Shown: piece after piece, positions 8,915 through 16,767 of the stretch
How positions within the stretch are numbered: position 1 is the first letter of the stretch
Layout: each line of letters opens with the position of its first letter
Assembly: GCA_001769035.1 (NCBI GenBank)
Contig: MENF01000160.1
Span: 1 to 36,753 of the forward strand
Direction: 5' to 3'
DNA: 36,753 bases
Origin: Bacteroidetes bacterium GWA2_32_17
GTDB taxonomy: Bacteria; Bacteroidota; Bacteroidia; Bacteroidales; GWA2-32-17
The notes under the pieces: generated by a model
What the model was told of the DNA's origin: nothing
What the model saw: the letters and a program-made list of their open reading frames with translations, nothing else
Databases searched by the model: none
Translations under genes and position numbers: made by a program

Positions 8915-11200
8915 TTAAATTTTTATTCCCAAAACAGTAATATCGTCGGTTTGTTCATAGGTCTTTCTCCCGCAATTCATCCACGAATCAATGGTTTCGT
9001 TTAAAATTGTTTTCTGTTCTTCCATTGATTTATTGCTAACATTTTGCAGTAATTTCTTAAAATTACCCGATAAATATTTTCTTTTGTTAGAACCACCATA
9101 TTGATCAGAGAAGCCATCACTAAAAAGGTATAAACAATCACCTTTTGCAACTTTAAAATTATGATTTGTGAACTCATTCATTACGAGATAAATAGCAATG
9201 GGCATTTTATCGCCTTTAAGTTCCTCAAGATTTGACAACTTTTCAAAAGTTGTCAAATCTGAATTACTTCGAATAATATAAAGAGGATTATTTGCTCCAG
9301 CCCACTGACATTCGTTGGTTTCTGTATTAACAACGAGCAACGAAATATCCATTCCGTCTTTTTGTTCATCAACTTGTCCCTTTTGTTGCAATGCGTTAAC
9401 AATTTCCTTTCTAAGTTCGTTTAATACATGATTTGCTTGTGTAATCTCTTGCTTTCGTACTATTTCATTAAGGAAGCTTATTCCGAGCATACTCATAAAA
9501 GCTCCGGGAACACCATGTCCCGTACAATCTGCTACTGCAACAATTAACAATGGGGCATGTCCCCTTGTTTGAGTTGCCCAGTAGAAGTCGCCACTTACTA
9601 TATCACGTGGTTTATATAAAATAAAATAATCAGATAAAATAGAATCAATAATCTCAGGTTTTGGTAATAAAGCATTTTGAATTCTTTTAGCATAATGAAT
9701 GCTTGAAGTTAATTCTGAATGTATTTCTTCAATTTTATTTTTTTGTTCAATTAGCAAATCCCTCTGCGATTCTATTTCGTCTCTTTGCGAAGATATTTCT
9801 TCATTCTGTTGATTAAGTTCTTCGTTTTTTTCTTCTATTTGATGTTTTTGAAATACAAGTAGTTTATTTGCTTTCTTTTTTTGATTATAGCTAACAAATA
9901 TGACAACTGATAAAACAAGCATCAAAATAATACCAGCAATAAGACCAATTTTCTGGGTTTCTTGTTTGCTAATTTTAGCATTTTGAAGTTCTTTATCTTT
10001 ATTTAATAGTTCTATTTCTTTTTGTTTTTTTTCGGTTTGATAAATTGCTTCCATTTCCTTTATCTGTTTTCCAGATTCTATATTGTAAATGCTGTCGTTA
10101 AGTAACTTAAATAACTTTAAATATTGACTTGTTTTTTTATAATTTTCAAGACTATCGTAAGCTGATGAGAGATAATTATATGCACATTTTTGTTCATCAA
10201 GCGAACCAATATTTTTTGCTATTTCTAAACTTCTTTCGGCATATTTAATGGCTTCTTTATAATTTTTTATTTGATTATTTAACAATGAAATATTACCCAA
10301 AACTATTGCCATTCCCTTTTTATCGCCAAGTTTTTCATCAATTTTAAAAGATTTTAAATAATAGTTTATTGCCAAATTATTATTTCCTTTATCAGCATAT
10401 ACCAACCCTAAATTATTATATCTTTCGGACATTCCGGGCTTGTCATTTATTTCTTCAGCAGTTTTTAGAGATTTTTTGTAATATTCAATAGCCTGCGGAT
10501 AATCAGATTGCATATAATAAATAATACCTATGTTGTTATAACATCCTGATATAACACGCTTATCACCAATTAATTCTTCTGTTGCTAAAGCTTTTTTAAA
10601 ATATTCAAGCGAAAGGGGTAAAGCTTGGTTTTCGGCATGAATAGTTCCAATATCATTATAACTTCTTACCATACCTTTTTTACACGATAATGAAACAGTC
10701 AAATTGTTTGATTTACTATATTTTTCAAAAATTTTTAATGCTTTTTGGTATAAATCAAGTGCTTTTAGATAGTTCCCCTGATACATATATACCTCGCCAA
10801 TATTCAAATAACAATATGCCACTTCAGGTTCGTTTTTTTGAATTATCATAACATTTAATAATGTTTGATATGCCTTAATTGCATCTTTGTAATTGCCATT
10901 ATTGCTGTAAAATAATCCTACTTTATTATAACAAATAGTGATAAATTTTGAGTTAGAATTTTTAATTGCTGCTTTTAAAGCAAATTTGTAACAATGTTCT
11001 GCTGAATCGGGATTATCAACTTCAAACACATCTCCAAGTTTAATAAAAAGTGTAATTATTGTGCTGTCTTCTTTTGCAATAGTTAACTGATTTTTAATGC
11101 TATCAGCTAATTGAATGTTTTGTGAATTAACTTTATTATTTAAAAAAAATGAAATAAACAAACTCCATATTAGAAATATATATGTAATATTATTATACAT
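8915..11200 (-). CDS. TPR sensor with SpoIIE/PP2C-type serine phosphatase
   Basis: A 761-aa membrane-anchored protein of a kind very common in Bacteroidota. A signal peptide (residues ~1-26) is followed by about seven TPR units over residues ~40-340 (YNNIGIIYYMQSDYPQAIEY and similar), one membrane segment near 418-438, a coiled coil rich in E/Q/R (~445-500), and a SpoIIE/PP2C phosphatase domain (~520-761) with GDFYW, VADCTGHGVPGAFMS and YLFSDGFSDQYGG, which supply the metal-binding Asp residues. The expected role is a periplasmic sensor driving cytoplasmic dephosphorylation of an anti-sigma or STAS partner, not seen here. Residues ~647-657 (DLTTFEKLSNL) are encoded by a 33-base palindrome and look like an extra loop relative to the family. 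Upstream (11201-11323) is AT-rich with no clear promoter box. Confidence 0.9.
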   Translation of the reverse strand: MYNNITYIFLIWSLFISFFLNNKVNSQNIQLADSIKNQLTIAKEDSTIITLFIKLGDVFEVDNPDSAEHCYKFALKAAIKNSNSKFITICYNKVGLFYSNNGNYKDAIKAYQTLLNVMIIQKNEPEVAYCYLNIGEVYMYQGNYLKALDLYQKALKIFEKYSKSNNLTVSLSCKKGMVRSYNDIGTIHAENQALPLSLEYFKKALATEELIGDKRVISGCYNNIGIIYYMQSDYPQAIEYYKKSLKTAEEINDKPGMSERYNNLGLVYADKGNNNLAINYYLKSFKIDEKLGDKKGMAIVLGNISLLNNQIKNYKEAIKYAERSLEIAKNIGSLDEQKCAYNYLSSAYDSLENYKKTSQYLKLFKLLNDSIYNIESGKQIKEMEAIYQTEKKQKEIELLNKDKELQNAKISKQETQKIGLIAGIILMLVLSVVIFVSYNQKKKANKLLVFQKHQIEEKNEELNQQNEEISSQRDEIESQRDLLIEQKNKIEEIHSELTSSIHYAKRIQNALLPKPEIIDSILSDYFILYKPRDIVSGDFYWATQTRGHAPLLIVAVADCTGHGVPGAFMSMLGISFLNEIVRKQEITQANHVLNELRKEIVNALQQKGQVDEQKDGMDISLLVVNTETNECQWAGANNPLYIIRSNSDLTTFEKLSNLEELKGDKMPIAIYLVMNEFTNHNFKVAKGDCLYLFSDGFSDQYGGSNKRKYLSGNFKKLLQNVSNKSMEEQKTILNETIDSWMNCGRKTYEQTDDITVLGIKI
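9228..9260. repeat. 33-base near-perfect palindrome inside the phosphatase gene
   Basis: agatttgacaactttt, one base C, then its exact complement: 16-base arms with a 1-base centre. It is read in frame as DLTTFEKLSNL within the phosphatase domain, between the expected NNPLYIIR and KGDKMPI segments. I recall palindromes of this TTTGACAACTTTT type as intergenic repeats in Bacteroidota; that is memory, not a search. Confidence 0.8.
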
Positions 11201-11323
11201 TTTTCTTTTTTTATGAATCGTAAATTTATAAAAAATAATTAAATTAAAAAAAAATGTTATTTATTGCGTTAATAAATAGATATTTTACTTTTCAATAAAA
11301 AAAATAAAATTTAAAATTATTAC

Positions 11324-11342
11324 CCCCACTTTTTTGGCGGGG
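11324..11342 (-). terminator. Likely rho-independent terminator of the dar locus
   Basis: CCCC, an A/T-rich loop and GGGG, followed on the minus strand by long T-rich runs (ATTTTATTTTTTTT). It lies about 40 bases after the stop codon of the last gene of the cluster and before the phosphatase gene. Confidence 0.5.
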
Positions 11343-11366
11343 AAAGCTATTCACTTATAATAACTG

Positions 11367-11381
11367 AATCCCTTCGGGATT
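11367..11381. repeat. Hairpin overlapping the stop codon of the last dar-locus gene
   Basis: AATCCC-TTC-GGGATT is a perfect palindrome that overlaps the TAA stop of the ketosynthase-like gene. The final codons (TDVTHRY) are encoded by sequence running into this repeat, so the natural C terminus may have been slightly replaced. Confidence 0.55.
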
Positions 11382-12414
11382 AATACCGATGCGTAACATC
11401 AGTTACCAACATAAAACTATGTTGCTCACCCTTATAATTATTGTATATTAAAAAATTTTTATAGCTCGATTTATTTGAGTTGCATTTAATAAAATGCTGT
11501 GGAATATTTTGATTTTTTATAAATTCGCAAGCCAGCCAAAGTGAAATAGCAGAAGCGGTTGGATACTCTCCGCAAAAATGCTTATATCGGACAATTAATG
11601 TGTTTGCATTTACAATATTTTCGCAAACTTCAAAATATTTCTGTAATCTGTTATCGCTATTTTCACCGGTTATTAAAACATCAATATTTTTGTTTTTTAA
11701 AATTAATTTTAATTGAGCAGCAACTTCAATTTCATTATTTGTGCTTATTGTTTTAATTAATTCAATTTTAGTAATTGCGTTTTCTTCATTATTGTTTAAT
11801 AAAAACATTGAAACACCTTCTCCAGCTATCGTTCCTTTTGTATTGTTATTGTACAATTCTGAATTTTTAATTATTTCGTTTTTATACCAACCGCCAAGTT
11901 TTTCGATGTTATAATTATAAGTAGATATTTCGTCAATTCCACCAACGAGTATGTTGTTATTAGGGTTTTCGGAAAGATACATTTGTGCATCAATTAATGC
12001 ATTTTCGAATGCAAGTCCACGATGGACATGTGTAATGTTATATCCATTATTTTTAATAAGCAATCCCAATTGCGAAGCAATAGTGTTGGGTGTTCCCTGA
12101 ACAAAATTGGTAGGAGTAAGTTTTCCTTCGTCAAAAGTTTTAATCTGATTAAGAAATTTAATGCAATCTTCCATTCCGCCATTTGCAGTACCAATAATAA
12201 TTCCATCTACATTATTTAGTTTACAAATTTGCATAGCTGCACCAATTCCCATTCTTACTGCTTTTCCCATTCGGCGAAGAATATTTAATGGAATATCTTC
12301 GTATTTTGGTTCAATAACATTTAACACATTATTAACAGAAACATTAAGTTTTTCTAAATTAATATCAGAAAATGTTTGTTGTGGCGATATACACGTTGTT
12401 TGATGAATGTACAT
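11380..12414 (-). CDS. Ketosynthase-like protein lacking the catalytic Cys (chain-length-factor-like)
   Basis: A 344-aa thiolase-fold protein of the group that accompanies ketosynthases in flexirubin/aryl-polyene loci. Motifs are MGKAVRMGIGAAMQ, IIIGTANGGMEDC, GTPNTIASQLGL, ILVGGIDEIS and a C-terminal GEYPTASAISLW. Where an active ketosynthase has ACSSS, this protein has THVHRGLAFENAL (from ~128) with no Cys, so it probably cannot load acyl groups and may act as partner or length-setting subunit. I chose the ATG at 12414 rather than a TTG 15 bases upstream because GGAAAG lies just before it and the protein then starts MYIHQTTCISP, as family members do. This start directly adjoins an inverted-repeat end, and the gene is separated from its partner at 13304-14491 by hicB, broken hicA and that element. 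Confidence 0.8.
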   Translation of the reverse strand: MYIHQTTCISPQQTFSDINLEKLNVSVNNVLNVIEPKYEDIPLNILRRMGKAVRMGIGAAMQICKLNNVDGIIIGTANGGMEDCIKFLNQIKTFDEGKLTPTNFVQGTPNTIASQLGLLIKNNGYNITHVHRGLAFENALIDAQMYLSENPNNNILVGGIDEISTYNYNIEKLGGWYKNEIIKNSELYNNNTKGTIAGEGVSMFLLNNNEENAITKIELIKTISTNNEIEVAAQLKLILKNKNIDVLITGENSDNRLQKYFEVCENIVNANTLIVRYKHFCGEYPTASAISLWLACEFIKNQNIPQHFIKCNSNKSSYKNFLIYNNYKGEQHSFMLVTDVTHRY

Positions 12415-12759
12415 TAGACATCTTTCCAATTAAATTTTTAATTGCCATGAGCATTTATTGCCACGACCTGTCATCCTGAGCGAAGTCGAAGGAAGGTCGT
12501 GGGTTGAATTGTGAAGAGGAGAAGCGGCTTTAGCCAAAATATTTTTACTAAATCCGTGTAATTTCAAAATCTCATTATATTCCTTCATAAATATTTTCTT
12601 TGATGTATGGCATAATATTGTTTTGGCTAAAGCCAGATTATTTATTTTAATATTCCACGACCAAAAGGTCGTGGCAATATATAGATTATTTTCAACCTAA
12701 AGGTCATGGCAATATACATATTAATTTTGCAACAATTTATTTGGAAAGATGTCTATTGT
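12411..12759. mobile_element. MITE-like element with 15-base inverted ends
   Basis: tagacatctttccaa at 12415-12429 is exactly inverted at 12741-12755, with 3 of the next 4 outer bases also matching. Further in, the arms continue as an imperfect inverted repeat: ATTGCCATGA/TCATGGCAAT, ATTGCCACGACCT/AGGTCGTGGCAAT and GGCTTTAGCCAAAA/TTTTGGCTAAAGCC, plus the small hairpin CCACGACC-AAAA-GGTCGTGG at 12655-12674. No gene is found inside (375 bases without a gene from 12430 to 12804). It could be a non-autonomous transposable element or a compound REP. No clear target duplication was seen. Confidence 0.6.
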
Positions 12760-12804
12760 AATAATTTTGAAAAAAAATGTAAAATGTTACAATTATAATT
12801 CAAC

Positions 12805-12993
12805 TTAAAATGGTGAAGGAATTTCCAAATCTTTGCATATTTTCTTACACAAATTATTTTTTATTTCTTTATGACGTGGAACTGCAGAAATTTTATTATT
12901 TACAACATTTATATAAATACTATGATTACCGCCTTCTCTATATAATTCGCATCAGTTTACTTTTAGATGTCTTATAAAATCAACTATTTTCAT
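12805..12993 (-). pseudogene. hicA: hicA mRNA-interferase toxin, broken by an early stop
   Basis: Reading from the ATG at 12993 gives 13 residues MKIVDFIRHLKVN, a TGA at 12952-12954, then in the same frame CELYREGGNHSIYI...AVPRHKEIKNN...KICKDLEIPSPF to a TAA. This is a complete HicA (dsRBD-like toxin that cleaves mRNA) with the GGNHSIY catalytic-His motif, interrupted at the position where relatives have Gly in 'NGC'. A single GGA-to-TGA change explains it. The ATG overlaps the hicB stop (TAATG), the usual coupled arrangement. Other genes in the window show the standard code, so the TGA is a real stop; toxin activity is presumably lost. Confidence 0.85.
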
Positions 12994-13235
12994 TAAGCAA
13001 AAACAATATCTTCTCTTATATATTTTCTTTTTGGAGCAGGATTATTTTTTAATTCTTTCTTTGCTAAAGTACGTCGAGTTTCCATAACTAAATTAAGGGC
13101 GTCGAGAATATTCGCTTTTGCTTCGTCGAGTGTTTCGCCTTGTGTGTTTACTCCAGGAATTTCTTCGATATATGCTATAAAACCACCATCTTCATCAGGC
13201 ACAAAGACAGCAGTTAGTTTCATATTAGTTTTCAT
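12993..13235 (-). CDS. hicB: HicB-family antitoxin
   Basis: About 80 aa. The HicB partial-RNase-H fold is shown by KLTAVFVPDEDGGFIAYIEEIPGVNTQGETLDEAKANILDAL (given here by its key parts FVPDEDGGFIAYIEEIPG and GETLDEA). The C terminus NNPAPKRKYIREDIVFA is a short tail without an obvious DNA-binding domain. I prefer the ATG at 13235 (MKTNMKLTAV) over an upstream start at 13286 because the homologous fold begins there and the extra residues look random. It normally neutralises HicA; here the toxin gene downstream is broken, so the antitoxin is an orphan. It sits as an insertion within the dar locus, in the same direction. Confidence 0.85.
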   Translation of the reverse strand: MKTNMKLTAVFVPDEDGGFIAYIEEIPGVNTQGETLDEAKANILDALNLVMETRRTLAKKELKNNPAPKRKYIREDIVFA

Positions 13236-13303
13236 GGCAAATATATTTATATAAATTATATTCAAAGATACAGAGATTCTTAACAATTAAAAAATATTAA
13301 CAA

Positions 13304-14491
13304 CTATAATTTTGAAAATATTAATGAACTGCAATTTCCACCAAACCCAAATGAGTTTGTTAAAACATGTTCGAAAGATTTTTTTTGATATTTGAGATTG
13401 GGAATCAGCTTAGTGCTTTCAATTGGAGTATTAAAATTTAAACTTGGATAAATTTCCTGATTATAAAGTGCTAAAATACTGAACACTGCTTCAATTGCTG
13501 CCGATGCGCCTAAAGTATGTCCTGTTTTTGATTTTGTAGATGCAAAAGGTGGAACATTTTCAAAAACTCTAATCATAGCTTTACTTTCAACTTCATCGTT
13601 ATTTTCAGTTCCTGTGCCATGACAATTTATATAACCAATTTGTTGTGGGAATAAATTGGCAAGTTTTAAAGCTTCAGTCATAGCTAAAAAAGGACCTTCG
13701 CCATTTTCAGATAAAGCAGAAGCGTGAAAAGCATCATTGGCATTGCAATAACCAGATAATACTGCATAATGATTTTTGTTTATTGCATCACTTTCTTTTT
13801 CTAAAACTAAAAAGCCAGCTCCCTCGCCTAAATTTAATCCATTTCTGTCTTTATCAAATGGTTTACAATTTTGAGGAGCTAAAATTCCTAATGAATTAAA
13901 CCCGTTAATTGTAAACTTTGCCAAACTATCAACACCACCAACTATTGCACGTTTTGCAAAACCGTTTTTAATTAATCGAGCTCCGAAAATAATTGCATTT
14001 GCCGATGACGAACAAGCAGTATTTATTGTGTTACAAACTCCTTTTATTGCATATTGTTTTTGTAAAAACAAAGTAACAGAACCGCAATCGTAAGAGGAAA
14101 GATAAGGGGAGCCATTTGTATCGCTATTGGCATCATTGTATAATTCATCAGTTAAACACATACCACCAACAGTATTGCCAACAATAAGTGCTGTATCGTA
14201 CGAAGATATTTCATTAAAATTTAAACCACTATCTGCAATTGCCTCTTTAAGTGCATGAAATGCTAAAAGTGATGTTCGCGTATTGCTTTCATCATTAACA
14301 TTAAGAATGTTCTTTAATTTGTTATTTTCAATTTTAATTTCGCCGAACTTAAATAAATCGGAGTAATTTGTTTTAAAATTATCTAATGCAGATAAACCGC
14401 ATTTTGAATTTACAAGCGAATTGCGATTTTCAACAACTGAATATCCAAGCGAACTAATTGCACCAATGCCAGTTACAACTATTCGACTCAT
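13304..14491 (-). CDS. Beta-ketoacyl-ACP synthase (FabF-like, active)
   Basis: A 395-aa condensing enzyme of the KAS I/II type. All catalytic residues are visible: Cys160 in NTACSSS, His291 in NCHGTGTEN, Lys321 and His325 in SKTGHTLGAS. It would extend acyl chains on the adjacent ACP by two carbons through malonyl-ACP. It follows the ACP gene after five bases and is separated from its probable Cys-less partner (11380-12414) by the hic insertion. Gene order ABC ATPase, permease, ACP, ketosynthase matches the core of flexirubin-type loci as I know them. It is too specialised in context to be the housekeeping FabF, though sequence alone does not exclude that. Confidence 0.88.
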   Translation of the reverse strand: MSRIVVTGIGAISSLGYSVVENRNSLVNSKCGLSALDNFKTNYSDLFKFGEIKIENNKLKNILNVNDESNTRTSLLAFHALKEAIADSGLNFNEISSYDTALIVGNTVGGMCLTDELYNDANSDTNGSPYLSSYDCGSVTLFLQKQYAIKGVCNTINTACSSSANAIIFGARLIKNGFAKRAIVGGVDSLAKFTINGFNSLGILAPQNCKPFDKDRNGLNLGEGAGFLVLEKESDAINKNHYAVLSGYCNANDAFHASALSENGEGPFLAMTEALKLANLFPQQIGYINCHGTGTENNDEVESKAMIRVFENVPPFASTKSKTGHTLGASAAIEAVFSILALYNQEIYPSLNFNTPIESTKLIPNLKYQKKSFEHVLTNSFGFGGNCSSLIFSKL

Positions 14492-14496
14492 AAAAA

Positions 14497-14760
14497 TTAT
14501 TTTGTTCTATGTTCTTGGATATAATCGAGCATAGTGTTAATATCAACTAACACTTTTCTTCCTTCTTTGGGGTCTTGAATTTTAATTCCGTATTCTCTTT
14601 CCAATAAAACAATTAGCTCTAAAGAATCGATTGAATCTAAACCCAAACCTTCGCCGAACAATGGCTGGTCATCTTTTATGTCATCAGGAGTCATTTCAAG
14701 CAAATTCAAATACTTGATTATATGTTGTTTCAATTGAAGTTTTAATTCTTCTTTTTCCAT
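14497..14760 (-). CDS. Acyl carrier protein
   Basis: An 87-aa ACP with the phosphopantetheine attachment site at Ser43 in GLDSIDSLEL and the usual acidic helix. It carries acyl intermediates for the ketosynthases and for DarB. The ATG overlaps the permease stop by one base, and the next gene starts 5 bases later, so it is translationally coupled on both sides. It is a pathway-dedicated ACP by context. Confidence 0.9.
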   Translation of the reverse strand: MEKEELKLQLKQHIIKYLNLLEMTPDDIKDDQPLFGEGLGLDSIDSLELIVLLEREYGIKIQDPKEGRKVLVDINTMLDYIQEHRTK

Positions 14761-16028
14761 TATATTAAATTTTTTCGTTTTAAGCCAATAAATGCAATAA
14801 GTTGAAAAATTACAATATTTATAAGCAAAGGTAAAATATTTATTAAAACATCAATAAATTTATTATTTTCTAAAAATAAATCGTAGTATGCTTGCAAGCT
14901 CCAATAAAAAGGCGAAAATTTAGTAATTAAATGGAACGAATCGGGCATTGCAAAAGGCGGAACAAAAACGCCACCAATCACAGCTAAAATAACAATAGAC
15001 ACTGCTCCAAAACCACTCGACTGTTCTTGAGTATTTGCAAAAACGCCGATACATAAGGCATAGCTAATAGCAGTTAATCCGCAAACAGTAGAAACTAAAA
15101 ACAATCCTAAAATATTATTTGGCATATTTAAAGCAGGCAAATTGATTAAAGGAAAAATCCAAATTCCGATTGAAAAGATTGTGATTACAAGAACTACTAC
15201 TACTAACAAATAAATAATTTGTTTTGAAATTAAACTAACAAAATAACTTGCAGGCAAAATTTTTAATCTTATAAAATTTCCACTCAATTTTTCTCTTACA
15301 ATATTTCCACCAAGTGAAATAATCATAAAAAACATAGCGAAAACTGTCCAAGCAGGAATGTTGTGTTGAGTAGCATTAGGTATTTTATTTTTGTCTTTTA
15401 TTGTAATTTTTTTTTTAAAAACATTTCCATCGTTAATTATTTCTTTTTCAAACGATTCGGAAATTTCTTTACCGTTAATTTCAAAATACAACTCTTTTAT
15501 TAACAATCTGTTTTCGGTAATAAACATAGCACTTTGCAACGCACTATTAATTGCATAACGATAGTTATTCTGCAAAGATCTGTTAAATGTTATTGCGATA
15601 GAATCTGCTAAAATATTTTCATTTGCAATCGTAGAATCATTATTTAACCCAAAATTAATCAATGCTTTGTTACTGATTTTCTTAATTTTATTTTTAATCT
15701 GTTTCGAATAATTTTGAGGAATCTCAATTACTACAAGTGCATTATATTTTTTTATTTCAGTATTACAAACTCTTTTTTTAATATTAATAACATTAAACAT
15801 TTCGGTTTTTTGCAACGAAGAAATAAAATCCTTTGACACATTACCCGAATCATTATTACAAACAATCACATTAACTCCCTTATTTTTAATAAAATCGAAA
15901 GCGTTATTTTGAATATTTGTAATTATTATGACTAATGTTATTGGCATAATAAACATTAGTGCTAATCCAACTTTATCGCGAATCAGTAATCGAAATTCTT
16001 TTAATATTGATGCCCAAAATTTAAACAT
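14760..16028 (-). CDS. ABC-2 type permease of the dar locus
   Basis: A 422-aa membrane protein: one N-terminal membrane span (~19-40), a large extracytoplasmic domain (~45-225), then about five to six spans in the C-terminal half, the layout of ABC2_membrane_3 family exporters (YhgE/drug-export type). It starts on the last base of the ATPase gene stop, so the two form one unit. It probably exports or flips the lipid-like product to the outer membrane side; the substrate is inferred from the gene neighbours only. Confidence 0.85.
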   Translation of the reverse strand: MFKFWASILKEFRLLIRDKVGLALMFIMPITLVIIITNIQNNAFDFIKNKGVNVIVCNNDSGNVSKDFISSLQKTEMFNVINIKKRVCNTEIKKYNALVVIEIPQNYSKQIKNKIKKISNKALINFGLNNDSTIANENILADSIAITFNRSLQNNYRYAINSALQSAMFITENRLLIKELYFEINGKEISESFEKEIINDGNVFKKKITIKDKNKIPNATQHNIPAWTVFAMFFMIISLGGNIVREKLSGNFIRLKILPASYFVSLISKQIIYLLVVVVLVITIFSIGIWIFPLINLPALNMPNNILGLFLVSTVCGLTAISYALCIGVFANTQEQSSGFGAVSIVILAVIGGVFVPPFAMPDSFHLITKFSPFYWSLQAYYDLFLENNKFIDVLINILPLLINIVIFQLIAFIGLKRKNLI

Positions 16029-16765
16029 TAGTCTCTGTATGCTTTTCCTGTTAATTTTAAAAACAATCCTTCAAGTCCCGATTCATTATACTCTTTTAAT
16101 AAATTCACAAGTGAATTATTTGCAATTACTTTTCCTTCATCAATTAAGGCAATATGTTCGCATAAATCTTCGGCTTCTTTTAAAAGATGCGAAGTATAAA
16201 TTAAGGTAGTTCCTTCGGAATTTAATTGTTTAAGATAATTAATAATTGCATGACGGGTTTGCACGTCAACGCCAACAGTAGGTTCATCGAGAAACAGAAT
16301 ACGAGGTTTGTGAATTACTCCAATTGCAAGATTAACTCTACGTTTCATTCCACCCGAGAATTTTTTAATAGCAATTTTTCTGTATTCTGTTAATCCAAGA
16401 ATTTCGAGAAGTTCATCAGTTCTTTGTTTTATTTCGTTTTTATCTATACCCGACCATGCTCCGAAGTATTCTAAATTATGTTCGAGTGATAATTCTTCGT
16501 AAAACGCAAAATCCTGAGGAACAAATCCGAATAATCGCTTTACACCATTACGTTGTTTTATTTTTCTGCCAAAAACCATAGACTCACCAGAAATAGGTTG
16601 TAGTAATCCTGTCATTAAATATATTAAGGTTGTTTTTCCAGCACCGTTTGGTCCGAATAAACCAAACCTTTCGCTTTCGTTTATTTGTAAATTAATATTT
16701 GAAAGACACAAATTTGCTTGTCCTTTATATCTGAAATTCAAATTATTAATTTCTAAAGCCAACAT
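16028..16765 (-). CDS. ABC transporter ATP-binding protein
   Basis: A 245-aa ATPase of the ABC-2 drug/lipid exporter type. Walker A is GPNGAGKTT (~38-46), the signature is FSGGMKRR, Walker B is ILFLDEPTVGVD and the H-loop is YTSHLLKEAE. I start it at the ATG at 16765 (MLALEINNLNF) and not at an in-frame TTG 15 bases earlier, because family members begin there and it leaves only two bases after the preceding stop. It pairs with the permease at 14760-16028. Confidence 0.92.
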   Translation of the reverse strand: MLALEINNLNFRYKGQANLCLSNINLQINESERFGLFGPNGAGKTTLIYLMTGLLQPISGESMVFGRKIKQRNGVKRLFGFVPQDFAFYEELSLEHNLEYFGAWSGIDKNEIKQRTDELLEILGLTEYRKIAIKKFSGGMKRRVNLAIGVIHKPRILFLDEPTVGVDVQTRHAIINYLKQLNSEGTTLIYTSHLLKEAEDLCEHIALIDEGKVIANNSLVNLLKEYNESGLEGLFLKLTGKAYRD

Positions 16766-16767
16766 TT

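Noticed and set aside
9546-9569. Second palindrome-like stretch (GGGGCATGTCCCC centre) in the phosphatase gene as another in-frame insertion
   Set aside because: The arms have a bulge and the extra protein length relative to the family would be only two or three residues; not convincing without an alignment.
12952-12954. TGA read as Gly (recoded genetic code) in hicA
   Set aside because: TGA at a conserved Gly invites this idea, but all other long genes in the window are free of internal TGA and the gene set is Bacteroidota, so it is a plain nonsense mutation.
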